Shown piece by piece: positions 51,097-60,326 of a stretch of 64,000 nucleotides of DNA. The notes beneath the pieces are model-generated. The model was not told the DNA's origin. It saw only the letters and a list, made by a program, of their open reading frames with translations, and ran no database searches. Each line of letters begins with the position of its first letter. Position 1 is the stretch's first letter. The translations under genes were made by a program, and so were the position numbers. Origin of the DNA: Spirochaetales bacterium (lineage in GTDB: Bacteria > Spirochaetota > Spirochaetia > DSM-2461); assembly GCA_028533045.1 (NCBI GenBank), contig JAQQAP010000037.1, positions 280,146 to 344,145 on the forward strand, written 5' to 3'.

Positions 51097-53070
51097 TTAA
51101 TTCTCAAGAATTTCCACCCGTTTGAGGGAATCATCCAGTTTATTTTGTCTGGGATTGTTCATGGCGTGGCTAATCATTTGGGTGGAGAGCATGAAGGTGA
51201 TAAGCATATTATCCCTATAACCTATCTGCTTGGGCATGCGACGGGAGAATTTGTTAACGAGTCGATTCACGTACTTTTTATCAAAGACACCGGCCTTGTC
51301 TATGGCTTCATCACAGAGGAAACGGGAAGCCTCTTCTGTGAGTTTTCCATCCTTAAAGAAAGACTTAAGGTCAGGGGCTTGATAGGGCTGTTTGGGCCTA
51401 TCGATAATGGAGCCTGGTATAACATCCCTAAAGGCATCGCGGAGAATATGTTTTTGAGAAAAGCTTTTTAGTTTGTAGTCATCCGGGTAGGAGAAGCCCT
51501 TTTCGACCAGTCTATGGTCCAGGAAGGGGTATCGGCCTTCCACACTATGGGCCATGGACATACGGTCCCCCTGGGAGGAAAGAAGATAACCGGGTAAAAG
51601 GGTTTTCATTTCCAGATATTGGTTTTTCTGGAAAAGGCTCCATTTATCGTAATCCGTTGGGAGTTGGGCTCGCAGGTTCTGGAGAAGCTCTTCCTTTTCA
51701 TAGGCAACGGCCCTGTCCTTATTCAAATAGTTCATAAGGATTTTATTATTATTGGCCCGGATATTCAGCCCTACCAGATCATTATCTATATCATCCAAAA
51801 AGTCTTCATAGTACATCTTCATAAAGCCCATCTGGGTTTTGTCTTTATAATGGGAAAGATGGGGGTAGAGTTGCCCCAAGAGCTCAGTTATATTGTCATT
51901 ATTGGGATTTTCACGCCACATTTGAAGCATGCGAATCTCTTTAAAGACATCATAACCACAGAGCACTTCGTCGGCCGCTTCACCGGTCAGGACGACTTTA
52001 ATATTCTCTTCCTGCACTTTTTTACTAAGAAGATACATGGGCACCGGGGCTGTCCGAAACACGGGGCGTTCAAAATGGTAGGCCGCGTCTGCCAGGGTAC
52101 TGTTTATCATTGTGTAATCGATTTTTAAATCGATATGTTCCGAATTAAGACGGTCTACCATTTCGTTCTGGTAATCCGATTCGTCATAGCCCTTGTCGGT
52201 GAAGGAAACGGCAAAGGTTTTAAAACGATCCTTGTTATGTATCTTGGTAAGGTGAGCAATTACGGAAGAGTCCACTCCCCCACTAAGGTAATTCCCCACA
52301 GGTACATCACTTCTTAAACGGAGCCTTACAGAATCGCTTAGGAGTTCGATCATTTCCTCTTTGGTTTCTTCATAATTCCCTACCGGTTCATTATAATTCT
52401 CACCCAGCTGGTAATAGCTATAACAACGTGTTTCCTCCCCTATTCTATATTCAGAATAGGTTCCTGCCGGTTGGGAGGTGATATTTTCATAAACGGTCCT
52501 GTCTCCCAGGGTATTCCAAAGGAGGCCGTGCTCGTAGAGGTTTTTAAAATTAAAGCTTCGTTGATACTCTTTTAGGCTATCGAAGCATTTTAATTCGGAA
52601 GCAAAATAGTTGAGGCCCCTATGATTAAGAATGTAAAGGGGGCGTATTCCGTAACGATCACGGGCCACGGTAAGGACTTTTTCCTTTCTATCCCAAATGA
52701 GTATGGCAAACTGGCCGTTAAAGGTAGCAAAACATTCGGGGCCATCCTGTTCAAAGGCTTTGAGAACAATTTCCGTATCGCAGGTTGTCTGAAATTGGGT
52801 GCCATTCTTTTCCATCTGGGCCCGGAGTTCTATAAAGTTAAAGATTTCCCCATTAAAAGAGATAACATAGCGTCCTGTGGTCATAGGTTGGTGGCCATGT
52901 CCCAAGTCCTGGATAGAGAGACGACGGTGTCCTAAGGCAACGATGGGATCTGTATAAAGTCCCCATCCATCCGGTCCTCGGTGAGGAAGCTGGGAGATCA
53001 TATTTTTGAGGGTTTCCTTCTGGTCGTCTCTATCTCTATAGAATCCCAGGAATCCGGTAATACCGCACAT
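51097..53070 (-). CDS. Glutamine-hydrolysing asparagine synthetase
   Basis: 657 residues. The N-terminal amidotransferase domain is intact: nucleophile Cys2 (MCGITGFLG), then HRGPDGWG, RLSIQD and FNGEIFN. The synthetase domain has the ATP pyrophosphatase loop YLSGGVDSSVIAHL (near 262). Lasso cyclases are relatives that often have lost the amidotransferase Cys; this one kept it, which points to a true amide-forming enzyme working with the NRPS/PKS. It is 1 nt after the NRPS stop and 44 nt before the ACP gene. As the only enzyme of this type in the window it is also the only candidate cyclase for the neighbouring RiPP locus, but I consider that less likely. Confidence 0.85.
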   Translation of the reverse strand: MCGITGFLGFYRDRDDQKETLKNMISQLPHRGPDGWGLYTDPIVALGHRRLSIQDLGHGHQPMTTGRYVISFNGEIFNFIELRAQMEKNGTQFQTTCDTEIVLKAFEQDGPECFATFNGQFAILIWDRKEKVLTVARDRYGIRPLYILNHRGLNYFASELKCFDSLKEYQRSFNFKNLYEHGLLWNTLGDRTVYENITSQPAGTYSEYRIGEETRCYSYYQLGENYNEPVGNYEETKEEMIELLSDSVRLRLRSDVPVGNYLSGGVDSSVIAHLTKIHNKDRFKTFAVSFTDKGYDESDYQNEMVDRLNSEHIDLKIDYTMINSTLADAAYHFERPVFRTAPVPMYLLSKKVQEENIKVVLTGEAADEVLCGYDVFKEIRMLQMWRENPNNDNITELLGQLYPHLSHYKDKTQMGFMKMYYEDFLDDIDNDLVGLNIRANNNKILMNYLNKDRAVAYEKEELLQNLRAQLPTDYDKWSLFQKNQYLEMKTLLPGYLLSSQGDRMSMAHSVEGRYPFLDHRLVEKGFSYPDDYKLKSFSQKHILRDAFRDVIPGSIIDRPKQPYQAPDLKSFFKDGKLTEEASRFLCDEAIDKAGVFDKKYVNRLVNKFSRRMPKQIGYRDNMLITFMLSTQMISHAMNNPRQNKLDDSLKRVEILEN

Positions 53071-53071
53071 A

Positions 53072-56000
53072 CTATTTTTTCCTCACTTTTTTCATTCTTT
53101 GAGCCGCTTGCCGACTTCGGGCCGCTCGTTGGTTGAGCTTAGCCTCTTCCATTTCATTCTCTTCTGCGTTCTCTTCTGCAAAAAGATAGGCAGCCAAGTC
53201 TTTGACTGTGGTATGTGAGAAGAGGTCGGTGATAGGGATTTTCCGGTTCATTTTTTGACCGAGCACCCGCTGCATTTGAACGATATGGAGAGAGGAGCCT
53301 CCCAATTCGAAAAAATTAGCATCACGGCTAATCTTTTCCAGATTGAGAATCTTTCGCCAGAGAGTGGCAACAACTTCTTCTCCTGCTCCTTCCGGGGAGA
53401 TATAGGATGCCTCTTCGACCTGGCCGAGGGAATCAGGGGCAGGGAGACTTTTTCTGTCCAGTTTTCCGTTACTGTTCAGCTTAAGCTCTTCCACAAATAT
53501 AATACGCTTGGGAACCATATGGAGAGGGAGGTGCTGACTAAGGAAGGATATGATATCCTGGGAATCGGTCTCCCCTTTCTTAACGACATAGGCTAAAAGA
53601 TATTGATCCGCCCCAAAGTCCCCATGGACAATAACGGCAGTAGCTTCCACATGGGGATGATCGTTAAGAATATTTTCTATCTCCCCCAGCTCAATTCTTA
53701 GGCCATGAAGCTGAATCTGGCTATCGTTCCTTCCCAAGTAAAGGATTTCCCCTTCCAGATTCCACTGTCCCAAGTCTCCCGTTTTGTACATGCGAGTCCC
53801 ATCAAAGGGGTTGGGGACGAAACGTTCGGCAGTAAGTTTAGGCTTGTTCAAGTAGCCCCGAGCCAGACCGGTACCGGCCAGATAAATCTCTCCGGTCACT
53901 CCGGGAGGAAGGGGATTCAAGGCTTCGTCTAATATATGTATTTGCGTATTGGCGATGGGACGACCGATGGGCACCAAGGGGCAATCGGCAGGACAAGGCC
54001 AATAAGTCACATCGATGGATGCTTCGGTCGGACCGTAGAGATTATGAAGCCGGGCTTGAGGTAAGGCTTCGTAAAAATCCCTTACCACAGCCGCCGGGAG
54101 AGCTTCTCCGCTGCAGACAACATCTCTTAAAGAGGGGCAATCTCCCTTCTGACAGCTTTTAAGAAATTCCCTGAGCATAGAGGGAACAAAGTGAATCAGG
54201 GTTATTTTATGAGACTCTATTGTCTTGATGAGGTAATCATTGTCTTTATGGCCCTCGGGCTCGGCAATTACCAGAGGGACTCCCTTCATAAGGGGCCACC
54301 AAAACTCCCAGCCCGATACATCAAAGTTATAGGGCGTCTTTTGAAAAAGCACATCTCCCGGAATCAGTTTGTACTCATCATCCATCCAGAGAATACGGTT
54401 AATAAGCCCCCGATGGGTAATCTCAACCCCTTTGGGCCTGCCCGTTGAACCGGAGGTGTAGAGAATGTAAACACGGTCATCCGGATCAATTGTAGGAAGA
54501 TGATTCTCTGTAAGCTGTTGTGAATAATCAAAGTCGACTAAATCGATGAAATCCAGGGAAGAAGGAAACAGTCCTGAATAATCGGACTTAGATAGAATGA
54601 TCTGTGTCCCTGAATCTTCCAGTATATAGTCAATATAATCCTTAGGGAGAGAAGGCTCTATGGGGAGATAGGTTCCACCGGCGAGAGTGATGGCGTACAT
54701 GCCTATTATCATTTCAAAGGAGCGTTCCAGGGAAAGACCTACGATAGTCTCTCGATTAACACCCCTTTCTTTAAGGGTGACGGCCAGGGCGGCGGCTTTT
54801 TGGTAGAGCTCCTCGTAACTCATATCCTCGTCCCGGAAACTAAGTGCTTTTTGCCGGGGATTTTCTTGTACTTGCTGTAAGAAGTATTGATGTATTCCAC
54901 CGGGGAAAAGGTAGTCTTTCTTTGTGGAATTCCACCGGGCGATCTTCTTTTCCGACACCTCATCCATTACGGACAGGGTATCGACCGGATGGGAGGGTTC
55001 TTCAAGGCCGTTTAAAAGGATCTTTTGAAAGGCAGCGACAAAGCTTTCCACCCTTTCCTGTGTAAACAGGTCGGTACAATATTCTACGGCCCAGCGGAAA
55101 TCCTCACCCTCCCTCCAGAAATAGAAGAAGAGGTCCAGCTGTGCCGCATCGGGGGCAATATCCAGGGCTGTACTTTCAACACCATTCAGCTTTAGCCTCA
55201 TAGGATGTTCAGAGGTAAAGCCCGCCTGAAAAAGGGGATTATATTTCGTATCTCTCCGGGTTTGATTCAGTTTTACAACATCCAAATAGGGAATATACTG
55301 GTTCCGGTGCATACCGAGCATCTTCATTCGCACTTGGCGGAGAAGCTGCTCAAAAGTCATATCCTCTGCCATAGTAAGACAAAGAGGAAGAATATTTACA
55401 AAACACCCCAAAGTATCTTCAAAACCGGGAGGCCGATTAGAACGGGGTATACCAATATTAAAATCGTCCTGCCCGGAAAAACGATTCAAAAAGACGGCAT
55501 AAGCGCTAAGAAGTACAAGAAAAGGGTCTGAATTATTACTTTCACAATACTCTTTGAGCCGGACGGTTAACTCCGAAGGCAGGGTACCGTATATCCGATG
55601 CCCCCGGGAAGAAGGTATAGGCTGGCGCTCCCTGTCTGCGGGAAGGTCGAGCAAGGATTTTTCCAGGGCTTCCTTTTCCCAGTAGGAAAGCATCTTTTTG
55701 TATTTGTCCGACTGGGAGAATTCATTGTACCAAAAGTTGTATTGTTTATATTCTACTGTCGGAGCCAGTTGAGGTTCTTCTCCCAGTAGTAAGTTCTGGT
55801 AAACTTTTCCAAACTCATCGGCCCAGATTTCCTTGGAACGAAGGTCAAAATTTATATGATGAAAAAGAAATAGTATATATGCCTCTTTCATATCTTGCCA
55901 GACATATACTTTGTAGTATTCCCCTTCCCCTAATTTGAAGGGGGTATTAATTATCGTTTTAGCCTCTTCAAAGGAAAAGTCCTTTTCCTGAAAAATGGGG

Positions 56001-56173
56001 GGAAAGTATTTTTTATCAAAATGACGGGGGATTAGAATTTCCAAGGTTTTCTGAAAAATATCCCGATCCAACGTTCCAGCCAGCTTGAGAAGCGAAGGCA
56101 TATTGTAGGCACAATTATCATGGTTTAACTCATAGGCAAGATTAAATTGCTGTTGAATGGGATAATAGATCAA
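53072..56173 (-). CDS. Non-ribosomal peptide synthetase module, C-A-PCP, predicted serine-activating
   Basis: 1033 residues. Condensation domain (about 1-430) with HHINFDL near residue 105 in place of HHxxxDG: both His and Asp kept, Gly changed to Leu. Adenylation domain (about 440-935) with YTSGSTGRPKGVEI, GWEFWWPL and YGPTEASID. By alignment in my head with EntF, the binding-pocket residues read D-V-W-H-V-S-L-I-D-K, close to the serine code. Carrier domain (about 945-1010) with FFELGGSSLHIVQM. There is no thioesterase, so the chain must pass to another protein, plausibly the PKS. It sits 1 nt from the methyltransferase and the synthetase genes on either side, in one unit with glycosyltransferases. 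Confidence 0.92.
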   Translation of the reverse strand: MIYYPIQQQFNLAYELNHDNCAYNMPSLLKLAGTLDRDIFQKTLEILIPRHFDKKYFPPIFQEKDFSFEEAKTIINTPFKLGEGEYYKVYVWQDMKEAYILFLFHHINFDLRSKEIWADEFGKVYQNLLLGEEPQLAPTVEYKQYNFWYNEFSQSDKYKKMLSYWEKEALEKSLLDLPADRERQPIPSSRGHRIYGTLPSELTVRLKEYCESNNSDPFLVLLSAYAVFLNRFSGQDDFNIGIPRSNRPPGFEDTLGCFVNILPLCLTMAEDMTFEQLLRQVRMKMLGMHRNQYIPYLDVVKLNQTRRDTKYNPLFQAGFTSEHPMRLKLNGVESTALDIAPDAAQLDLFFYFWREGEDFRWAVEYCTDLFTQERVESFVAAFQKILLNGLEEPSHPVDTLSVMDEVSEKKIARWNSTKKDYLFPGGIHQYFLQQVQENPRQKALSFRDEDMSYEELYQKAAALAVTLKERGVNRETIVGLSLERSFEMIIGMYAITLAGGTYLPIEPSLPKDYIDYILEDSGTQIILSKSDYSGLFPSSLDFIDLVDFDYSQQLTENHLPTIDPDDRVYILYTSGSTGRPKGVEITHRGLINRILWMDDEYKLIPGDVLFQKTPYNFDVSGWEFWWPLMKGVPLVIAEPEGHKDNDYLIKTIESHKITLIHFVPSMLREFLKSCQKGDCPSLRDVVCSGEALPAAVVRDFYEALPQARLHNLYGPTEASIDVTYWPCPADCPLVPIGRPIANTQIHILDEALNPLPPGVTGEIYLAGTGLARGYLNKPKLTAERFVPNPFDGTRMYKTGDLGQWNLEGEILYLGRNDSQIQLHGLRIELGEIENILNDHPHVEATAVIVHGDFGADQYLLAYVVKKGETDSQDIISFLSQHLPLHMVPKRIIFVEELKLNSNGKLDRKSLPAPDSLGQVEEASYISPEGAGEEVVATLWRKILNLEKISRDANFFELGGSSLHIVQMQRVLGQKMNRKIPITDLFSHTTVKDLAAYLFAEENAEENEMEEAKLNQRAARSRQAAQRMKKVRKK

Positions 56174-56174
56174 C

Positions 56175-57074
56175 CTACTTTACTCCTTCTACATAAATGG
56201 CAACATCACTCCAAAGCTTATCAAAATTAGGGGTACGTCTCATAACAGGAGAAACACTCTGCCCGGGTGATAAACCTATAACCGTATTAAAACCAGCTTC
56301 CGATAAAAATCTAGAAACCTTGGAGGCATCCCACCAGTTTACATGGTTTTTTCTATATATACGTTGCTTATCCATTGAACATCTAGCGGTACAATAATCC
56401 ATAGCTTTTTCAAAAGGAAACTCTTCCATAATTCCATTTAATTCATCATCACTGATTCGATTTTCTGAACCATCCAGATGAACAGTTGAAGCTTGGGCTG
56501 CAAAGTGGACTAGAAAGACTTGTTCAAGAGAAGAATGGGTTAAAGGTTCTTTCAAATTAAGATTTTTCATCATAAGGGGATTACTATATAGATCAATCCA
56601 CGAAAAATAATTCCGATCACCTCTTTTATAGGCTTCATAGTCCAAGCGAAAATTAGGAACTACAACTTTAAGAATGCCCCCAGGCTTAAGAATCCTGTAA
56701 ATCTCTTTAAAAAGCTTTAAAGCAGCCGCATTGGACATATGCTCAATAGCAAAACGACACTGTACAAGTTCCGCAGAATTTACCTCTAAAGGTAATTCCC
56801 CCATATCCAGCGGATCATGGGCTATGTCTTTATCAGGATCAAAACAAGGGAAGATCGCATCCCCTAAATCCACATCAATATTGGTCCAACAGGGATGGGT
56901 AAAACCTCCTCCAAAACCAAAGTGTCCCGCAGCGGAAATATTATAGAAAGCTTTGCGCTTAACGCTTTCTTCTCCGTAAGTCTTAATATAAAGAGGGGTA
57001 TCATTAACAGGCTTGACTGACTTTACAATGTCAAACCCAAGAGAGTTCATTCCTTTTTTTATTAGCTCTTTCAT
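56175..57074 (-). CDS. SAM-dependent methyltransferase, class I
   Basis: 299 residues. The C-terminal two thirds show the class I methyltransferase fold: NIDVDLGDAIF, HDPLDMGELPLEV, VQCRFAIEHMSNAAALKLFK and YRILKPGGILKVVVPNFRLD, the last a typical Met_trans_11 block. The extreme N-terminus is polar. The gene is 1 nt from the NRPS gene, so it could methylate the peptide/polyketide product; a glycan substrate is equally possible given the glycosyltransferase genes upstream. Confidence 0.8.
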   Translation of the reverse strand: MKELIKKGMNSLGFDIVKSVKPVNDTPLYIKTYGEESVKRKAFYNISAAGHFGFGGGFTHPCWTNIDVDLGDAIFPCFDPDKDIAHDPLDMGELPLEVNSAELVQCRFAIEHMSNAAALKLFKEIYRILKPGGILKVVVPNFRLDYEAYKRGDRNYFSWIDLYSNPLMMKNLNLKEPLTHSSLEQVFLVHFAAQASTVHLDGSENRISDDELNGIMEEFPFEKAMDYCTARCSMDKQRIYRKNHVNWWDASKVSRFLSEAGFNTVIGLSPGQSVSPVMRRTPNFDKLWSDVAIYVEGVK

Positions 57075-57084
57075 AACAATCCGT

Positions 57085-57969
57085 TTATGCTTTAGAATTT
57101 AAATCAATACCTTTAAGTTTTCTTCGAAATGCAGCAAGAGGCCATAAAACCTTAGTTGTATATAGTTCTAAAAAGGCTTTCTTCCACAATCCCTTTATTT
57201 TTATGTGATTCTTATTTAATAACCTTTGCTGCTCTCTAGCATAGACTAATGGTTGCTGCATAGCTGCAAAATGAACAGCAGTAGGTTCTGTTTCACCAAA
57301 TAATTCATCTACATAAGAGCATTTTTGTTCGAGTATGTTCGATCTAAATGAATTATTTATTGCATGGTTTGGCATACCAATATAGCCAGAGGAATCCACA
57401 GGAGCAATATCAAGAATTGACATTGCAATTCCTATAACGTCCTCATCGGCAAAACGGCAGGGATTAGCATAGTCTGTATAATTTGCCATTATTTTTCTGC
57501 CCAATTCAAAAACTTCGGTACAGTGAGGTTTTTCAAAATAAGCATGACCGGCACCACTAATATCGGAGAATTTTTCTTTGCTGATTTTATTAAGAACATA
57601 ATTACGATCTAAACCAAAGGAACTTTTACCCTCAAAGATTATTGACCCACCAGCTGCATATCTTTTCTCCCCCCAATCATCTATCATTTTTCTGATGTCT
57701 TTATATACCAGCATATCCGCATCTATGAAAAATGTTTTATTAAAAGGAGAATATTCATCTAACAAAATCTTATGGGCAAATCCCTTAATGCCTTTTCGTT
57801 CAATTACAACATAATCAAAATACTGACCCACAATATCGGCAATTTGCTGTGTACAAACGATACAGATAGGTATACCGGGACTTACTTCTCTCATAGAACA
57901 GGCCATAGCGACAGCCTTTATATAATCGCGCTTTGTGGCTAATGTTAGCACACCAAAGTCTTTATCCAT
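57085..57969 (-). CDS. Glycosyltransferase with GT-A fold (GT8-like)
   Basis: 294 residues. The fold is marked by LTLATKRDYIKAVAMACSM at the N-terminus and the metal-binding DxD motif in FFIDADMLVYKD (near 97). Later parts include FADEDVIG and HFAAMQQPLV. It should transfer a sugar from a nucleotide sugar; neither sugar can be told. It is 10 nt from the methyltransferase gene, in the same unit as the NRPS genes. Confidence 0.75.
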   Translation of the reverse strand: MDKDFGVLTLATKRDYIKAVAMACSMREVSPGIPICIVCTQQIADIVGQYFDYVVIERKGIKGFAHKILLDEYSPFNKTFFIDADMLVYKDIRKMIDDWGEKRYAAGGSIIFEGKSSFGLDRNYVLNKISKEKFSDISGAGHAYFEKPHCTEVFELGRKIMANYTDYANPCRFADEDVIGIAMSILDIAPVDSSGYIGMPNHAINNSFRSNILEQKCSYVDELFGETEPTAVHFAAMQQPLVYAREQQRLLNKNHIKIKGLWKKAFLELYTTKVLWPLAAFRRKLKGIDLNSKA

Positions 57970-57989
57970 TTTAAAATAATCTCCTAATC

Positions 57990-58904
57990 TTAACTATATA
58001 ATCCGGAGACTTCCGGTTCTGGGATATTTTCTATTCTTTTTCCTATTTTTAACCGTTCTCGCTGCCACGCATGTAAAGATGCTCTAAAAGCTTTATCATC
58101 ATACCTTTTCATAGGACTAAAGAGGGCCTTGAGGTATCCCATGAAAATCCAAAAACCACCAACTATATAGGGTTTTTCAAAAGAACGATATAAGGAAATA
58201 GCACAGACGTAAAAAAGGGATGTTCCCATAAAATACTGCCCTCTTCCCCAGCGCATACGACCAGTAACAATTCCCTTATAAGAGGTACCCATCTTTCTTA
58301 AATGAATAAATTCCAGATCTTCATGACGGAGACTTCTAGTTCTCCAGCCAAACATACGGGCCCGGTGGAAGGTAATACCATCCCAATGAACTTCACGAAC
58401 AAAACCACCTATATTTTCAAAGCATTCCCTTTTATAAAAATTAATCATACCGGCAACCATTTCATCGCTATGACGTTCTTCGACAAGCTTTCCATCTTCA
58501 TACACATAGGGCTTACCGCTAGCTGCTCCTAAATGACTGTCCCTTTCGAAATAACTCAGAAGGGTTTTAAAATAATCAGGTTTAAATTCAATATCCCCAT
58601 CCATTTTACAAATGTAATCGTAATCTGAACTTTGAATCCTATTATAACCGTAGTAAAAGGCTTCTACAACGCCAGGACCAACAGCCCGTTCGCCTCGATC
58701 TTCCTTAGGGATAACACGAATCCAGGAATATTTAGCCGCAGCATTGGCAATAATCTCAGGGGTTCGATCCTTAGATCCATCATCTACAATTACCCATTCA
58801 ACAGGAAGCAATGTTTGATTTACTAAGGAGTTTATAGTTTTTTCCAGATAATCTTCCTCATCTCGGATGGGAGAAACAATAACAATTTTAGGTTCCTTAT
58901 TCAT
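57990..58904 (-). CDS. Glycosyltransferase family 2
   Basis: 304 residues from the ATG at 58904, which overlaps the end of the preceding glycosyltransferase gene and has GAGGG upstream; a GTG-type start five codons earlier is possible. The GT2 pattern is clear: IVIVSPIRDEEDYLEKTI, VIVDDGSKDRTPEII and CKMDGDIEFKP (DxD). The C-terminal part has no clear membrane helices beyond one weak segment near 255. It is one of three glycosyltransferases in the unit. Confidence 0.88.
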   Translation of the reverse strand: MNKEPKIVIVSPIRDEEDYLEKTINSLVNQTLLPVEWVIVDDGSKDRTPEIIANAAAKYSWIRVIPKEDRGERAVGPGVVEAFYYGYNRIQSSDYDYICKMDGDIEFKPDYFKTLLSYFERDSHLGAASGKPYVYEDGKLVEERHSDEMVAGMINFYKRECFENIGGFVREVHWDGITFHRARMFGWRTRSLRHEDLEFIHLRKMGTSYKGIVTGRMRWGRGQYFMGTSLFYVCAISLYRSFEKPYIVGGFWIFMGYLKALFSPMKRYDDKAFRASLHAWQRERLKIGKRIENIPEPEVSGLYS

Positions 58905-60132
58905 ACGTATTACCCTCAAATACTTTTATTAATCTATCTATATTCACTGATTTATCAAATTCCTTTTTTATATGCTTATAGCCTTTCACGATCATACTAT
59001 CACGTAAATCTTTATTTTCCATTAAAGTTTGAATCTTAGCAGCCAGGTCCTGTGAATTACCAGGCTCAGCAAGCAAACCAGTTTCTTCATCCACTATTAA
59101 TTCAGGAATGCCTGATAGAGATGTGGAAATAACAGGAACATTCTCGACCATGGCTTCCATAAGAACAACAGGAATCCCATCCTGATCTCCATTACTATCT
59201 TTGACACAAGCCAGAGTAAAAAGATCAAGTGTATTTAACCAATTCGAAACTTTGTCATGGGATAATGCTCCGGGAAATGTTATAACGTGACTCAGTCCCA
59301 ATGCTTTTACTTGCTCTTCCAGTTCTACCTTTAATGGCCCATCACCTGCTATCTCTAACTTAATATTACTATTACTTTTATATAATAACGAAAAAGCATC
59401 AATTAATACAGTAACACCTTTTTTTTCTACTAACCTTCCTAAGGTTCCTATTTTAAAAATATTCACATCTTGGGTAATTTTATTTTCCTGGGTAGACAAT
59501 GCATCAACGCCACAACGAACAATGGATATTTTGTTTTCTTTAACTCCCAAACTTTTTATAAAATCTGCATTATAGTTAGAAATTGTAACCGCTTTATATG
59601 CCCTATTAACTTTCTCTTTGATGAGCCAGCCCCGTTCAAAAAGATCATTTGCATGAGAAGTAAAAGTAAAGGGAATTCCTGTTAATAATGAGGCATACAT
59701 GGCTATATCTGTAGGAACATGAGAAAAATGAGTATGAATATGATCTACTTTATTTTTTTTGAAAATCCAAGCCGCATGAGCTGCGATGAGAAAGCGGAAC
59801 TGAAGTCCCAAACCTATACGGTTAAATGGACCAACTTTAAACGTATCAAAAATAGAAATGAGTCCTGTTTTAATATATTTAAGTGGTGAACAGAAAAATA
59901 GAAGAAAAGCTGAAATTATAATTTTAATTTTTGGTTCATTGTAAAGATATAATATATTTTCCAAGGCCGGTTCTTGATAAACATCATTGGCCAATGAATG
60001 AGGATAATGAACCGAAACAGGTAAAATAGCGTACCCTTTTTTATTCAGTTCAATGATTTCATTGTAAACAAATGTAGCCGATAATGCTGGGATTTCCGGT
60101 GCTAGAAAAACAATTTTTTTTTGCTTATTCAA
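58897..60132 (-). CDS. Glycosyltransferase family 4
   Basis: 411 residues. The GT-B fold of family 4 is visible: N-terminal FLAPEIPALSATFVYNEI, HIHTHFSHVPTD (near 131), TLGRLVEKKGVTVLIDAF and the E-x7-E motif region DGIPVVLMEAMVENVPVIS (near 335). It should add a hexose from a nucleotide sugar to a lipid-linked glycan. It is the first gene of the minus-strand series leading to the NRPS. AT-rich compared with genes left of 33 kb. Confidence 0.9.
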   Translation of the reverse strand: MNKQKKIVFLAPEIPALSATFVYNEIIELNKKGYAILPVSVHYPHSLANDVYQEPALENILYLYNEPKIKIIISAFLLFFCSPLKYIKTGLISIFDTFKVGPFNRIGLGLQFRFLIAAHAAWIFKKNKVDHIHTHFSHVPTDIAMYASLLTGIPFTFTSHANDLFERGWLIKEKVNRAYKAVTISNYNADFIKSLGVKENKISIVRCGVDALSTQENKITQDVNIFKIGTLGRLVEKKGVTVLIDAFSLLYKSNSNIKLEIAGDGPLKVELEEQVKALGLSHVITFPGALSHDKVSNWLNTLDLFTLACVKDSNGDQDGIPVVLMEAMVENVPVISTSLSGIPELIVDEETGLLAEPGNSQDLAAKIQTLMENKDLRDSMIVKGYKHIKKEFDKSVNIDRLIKVFEGNTYE

Positions 60133-60289
60133 TAATGTGTATCCTTAAAACGTGATGATTAATATTATTTTTTATATAGATTAAAATATAGAACAATTGC
60201 AATAAATTAACTACATAATAAATAAAAAAAAACCACATTGCTCACATAAAAATCCCCCCCAGTAATGATACAAGTAAAAAAAATCAATC

Positions 60290-60319
60290 TTGACTTTCCC
60301 GTTTTATCTAAACTACTAT
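60290..60319 (+). promoter_or_regulatory. Promoter of the RgpF-like gene, leaderless
   Basis: TTGACT (60290-60295), 18-nt spacer, TACTAT (60314-60319). Transcription should start at about 60326, next to the ATG at 60327; no Shine-Dalgarno sequence. Confidence 0.5.
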
Positions 60320-60326
60320 ATTAGAA

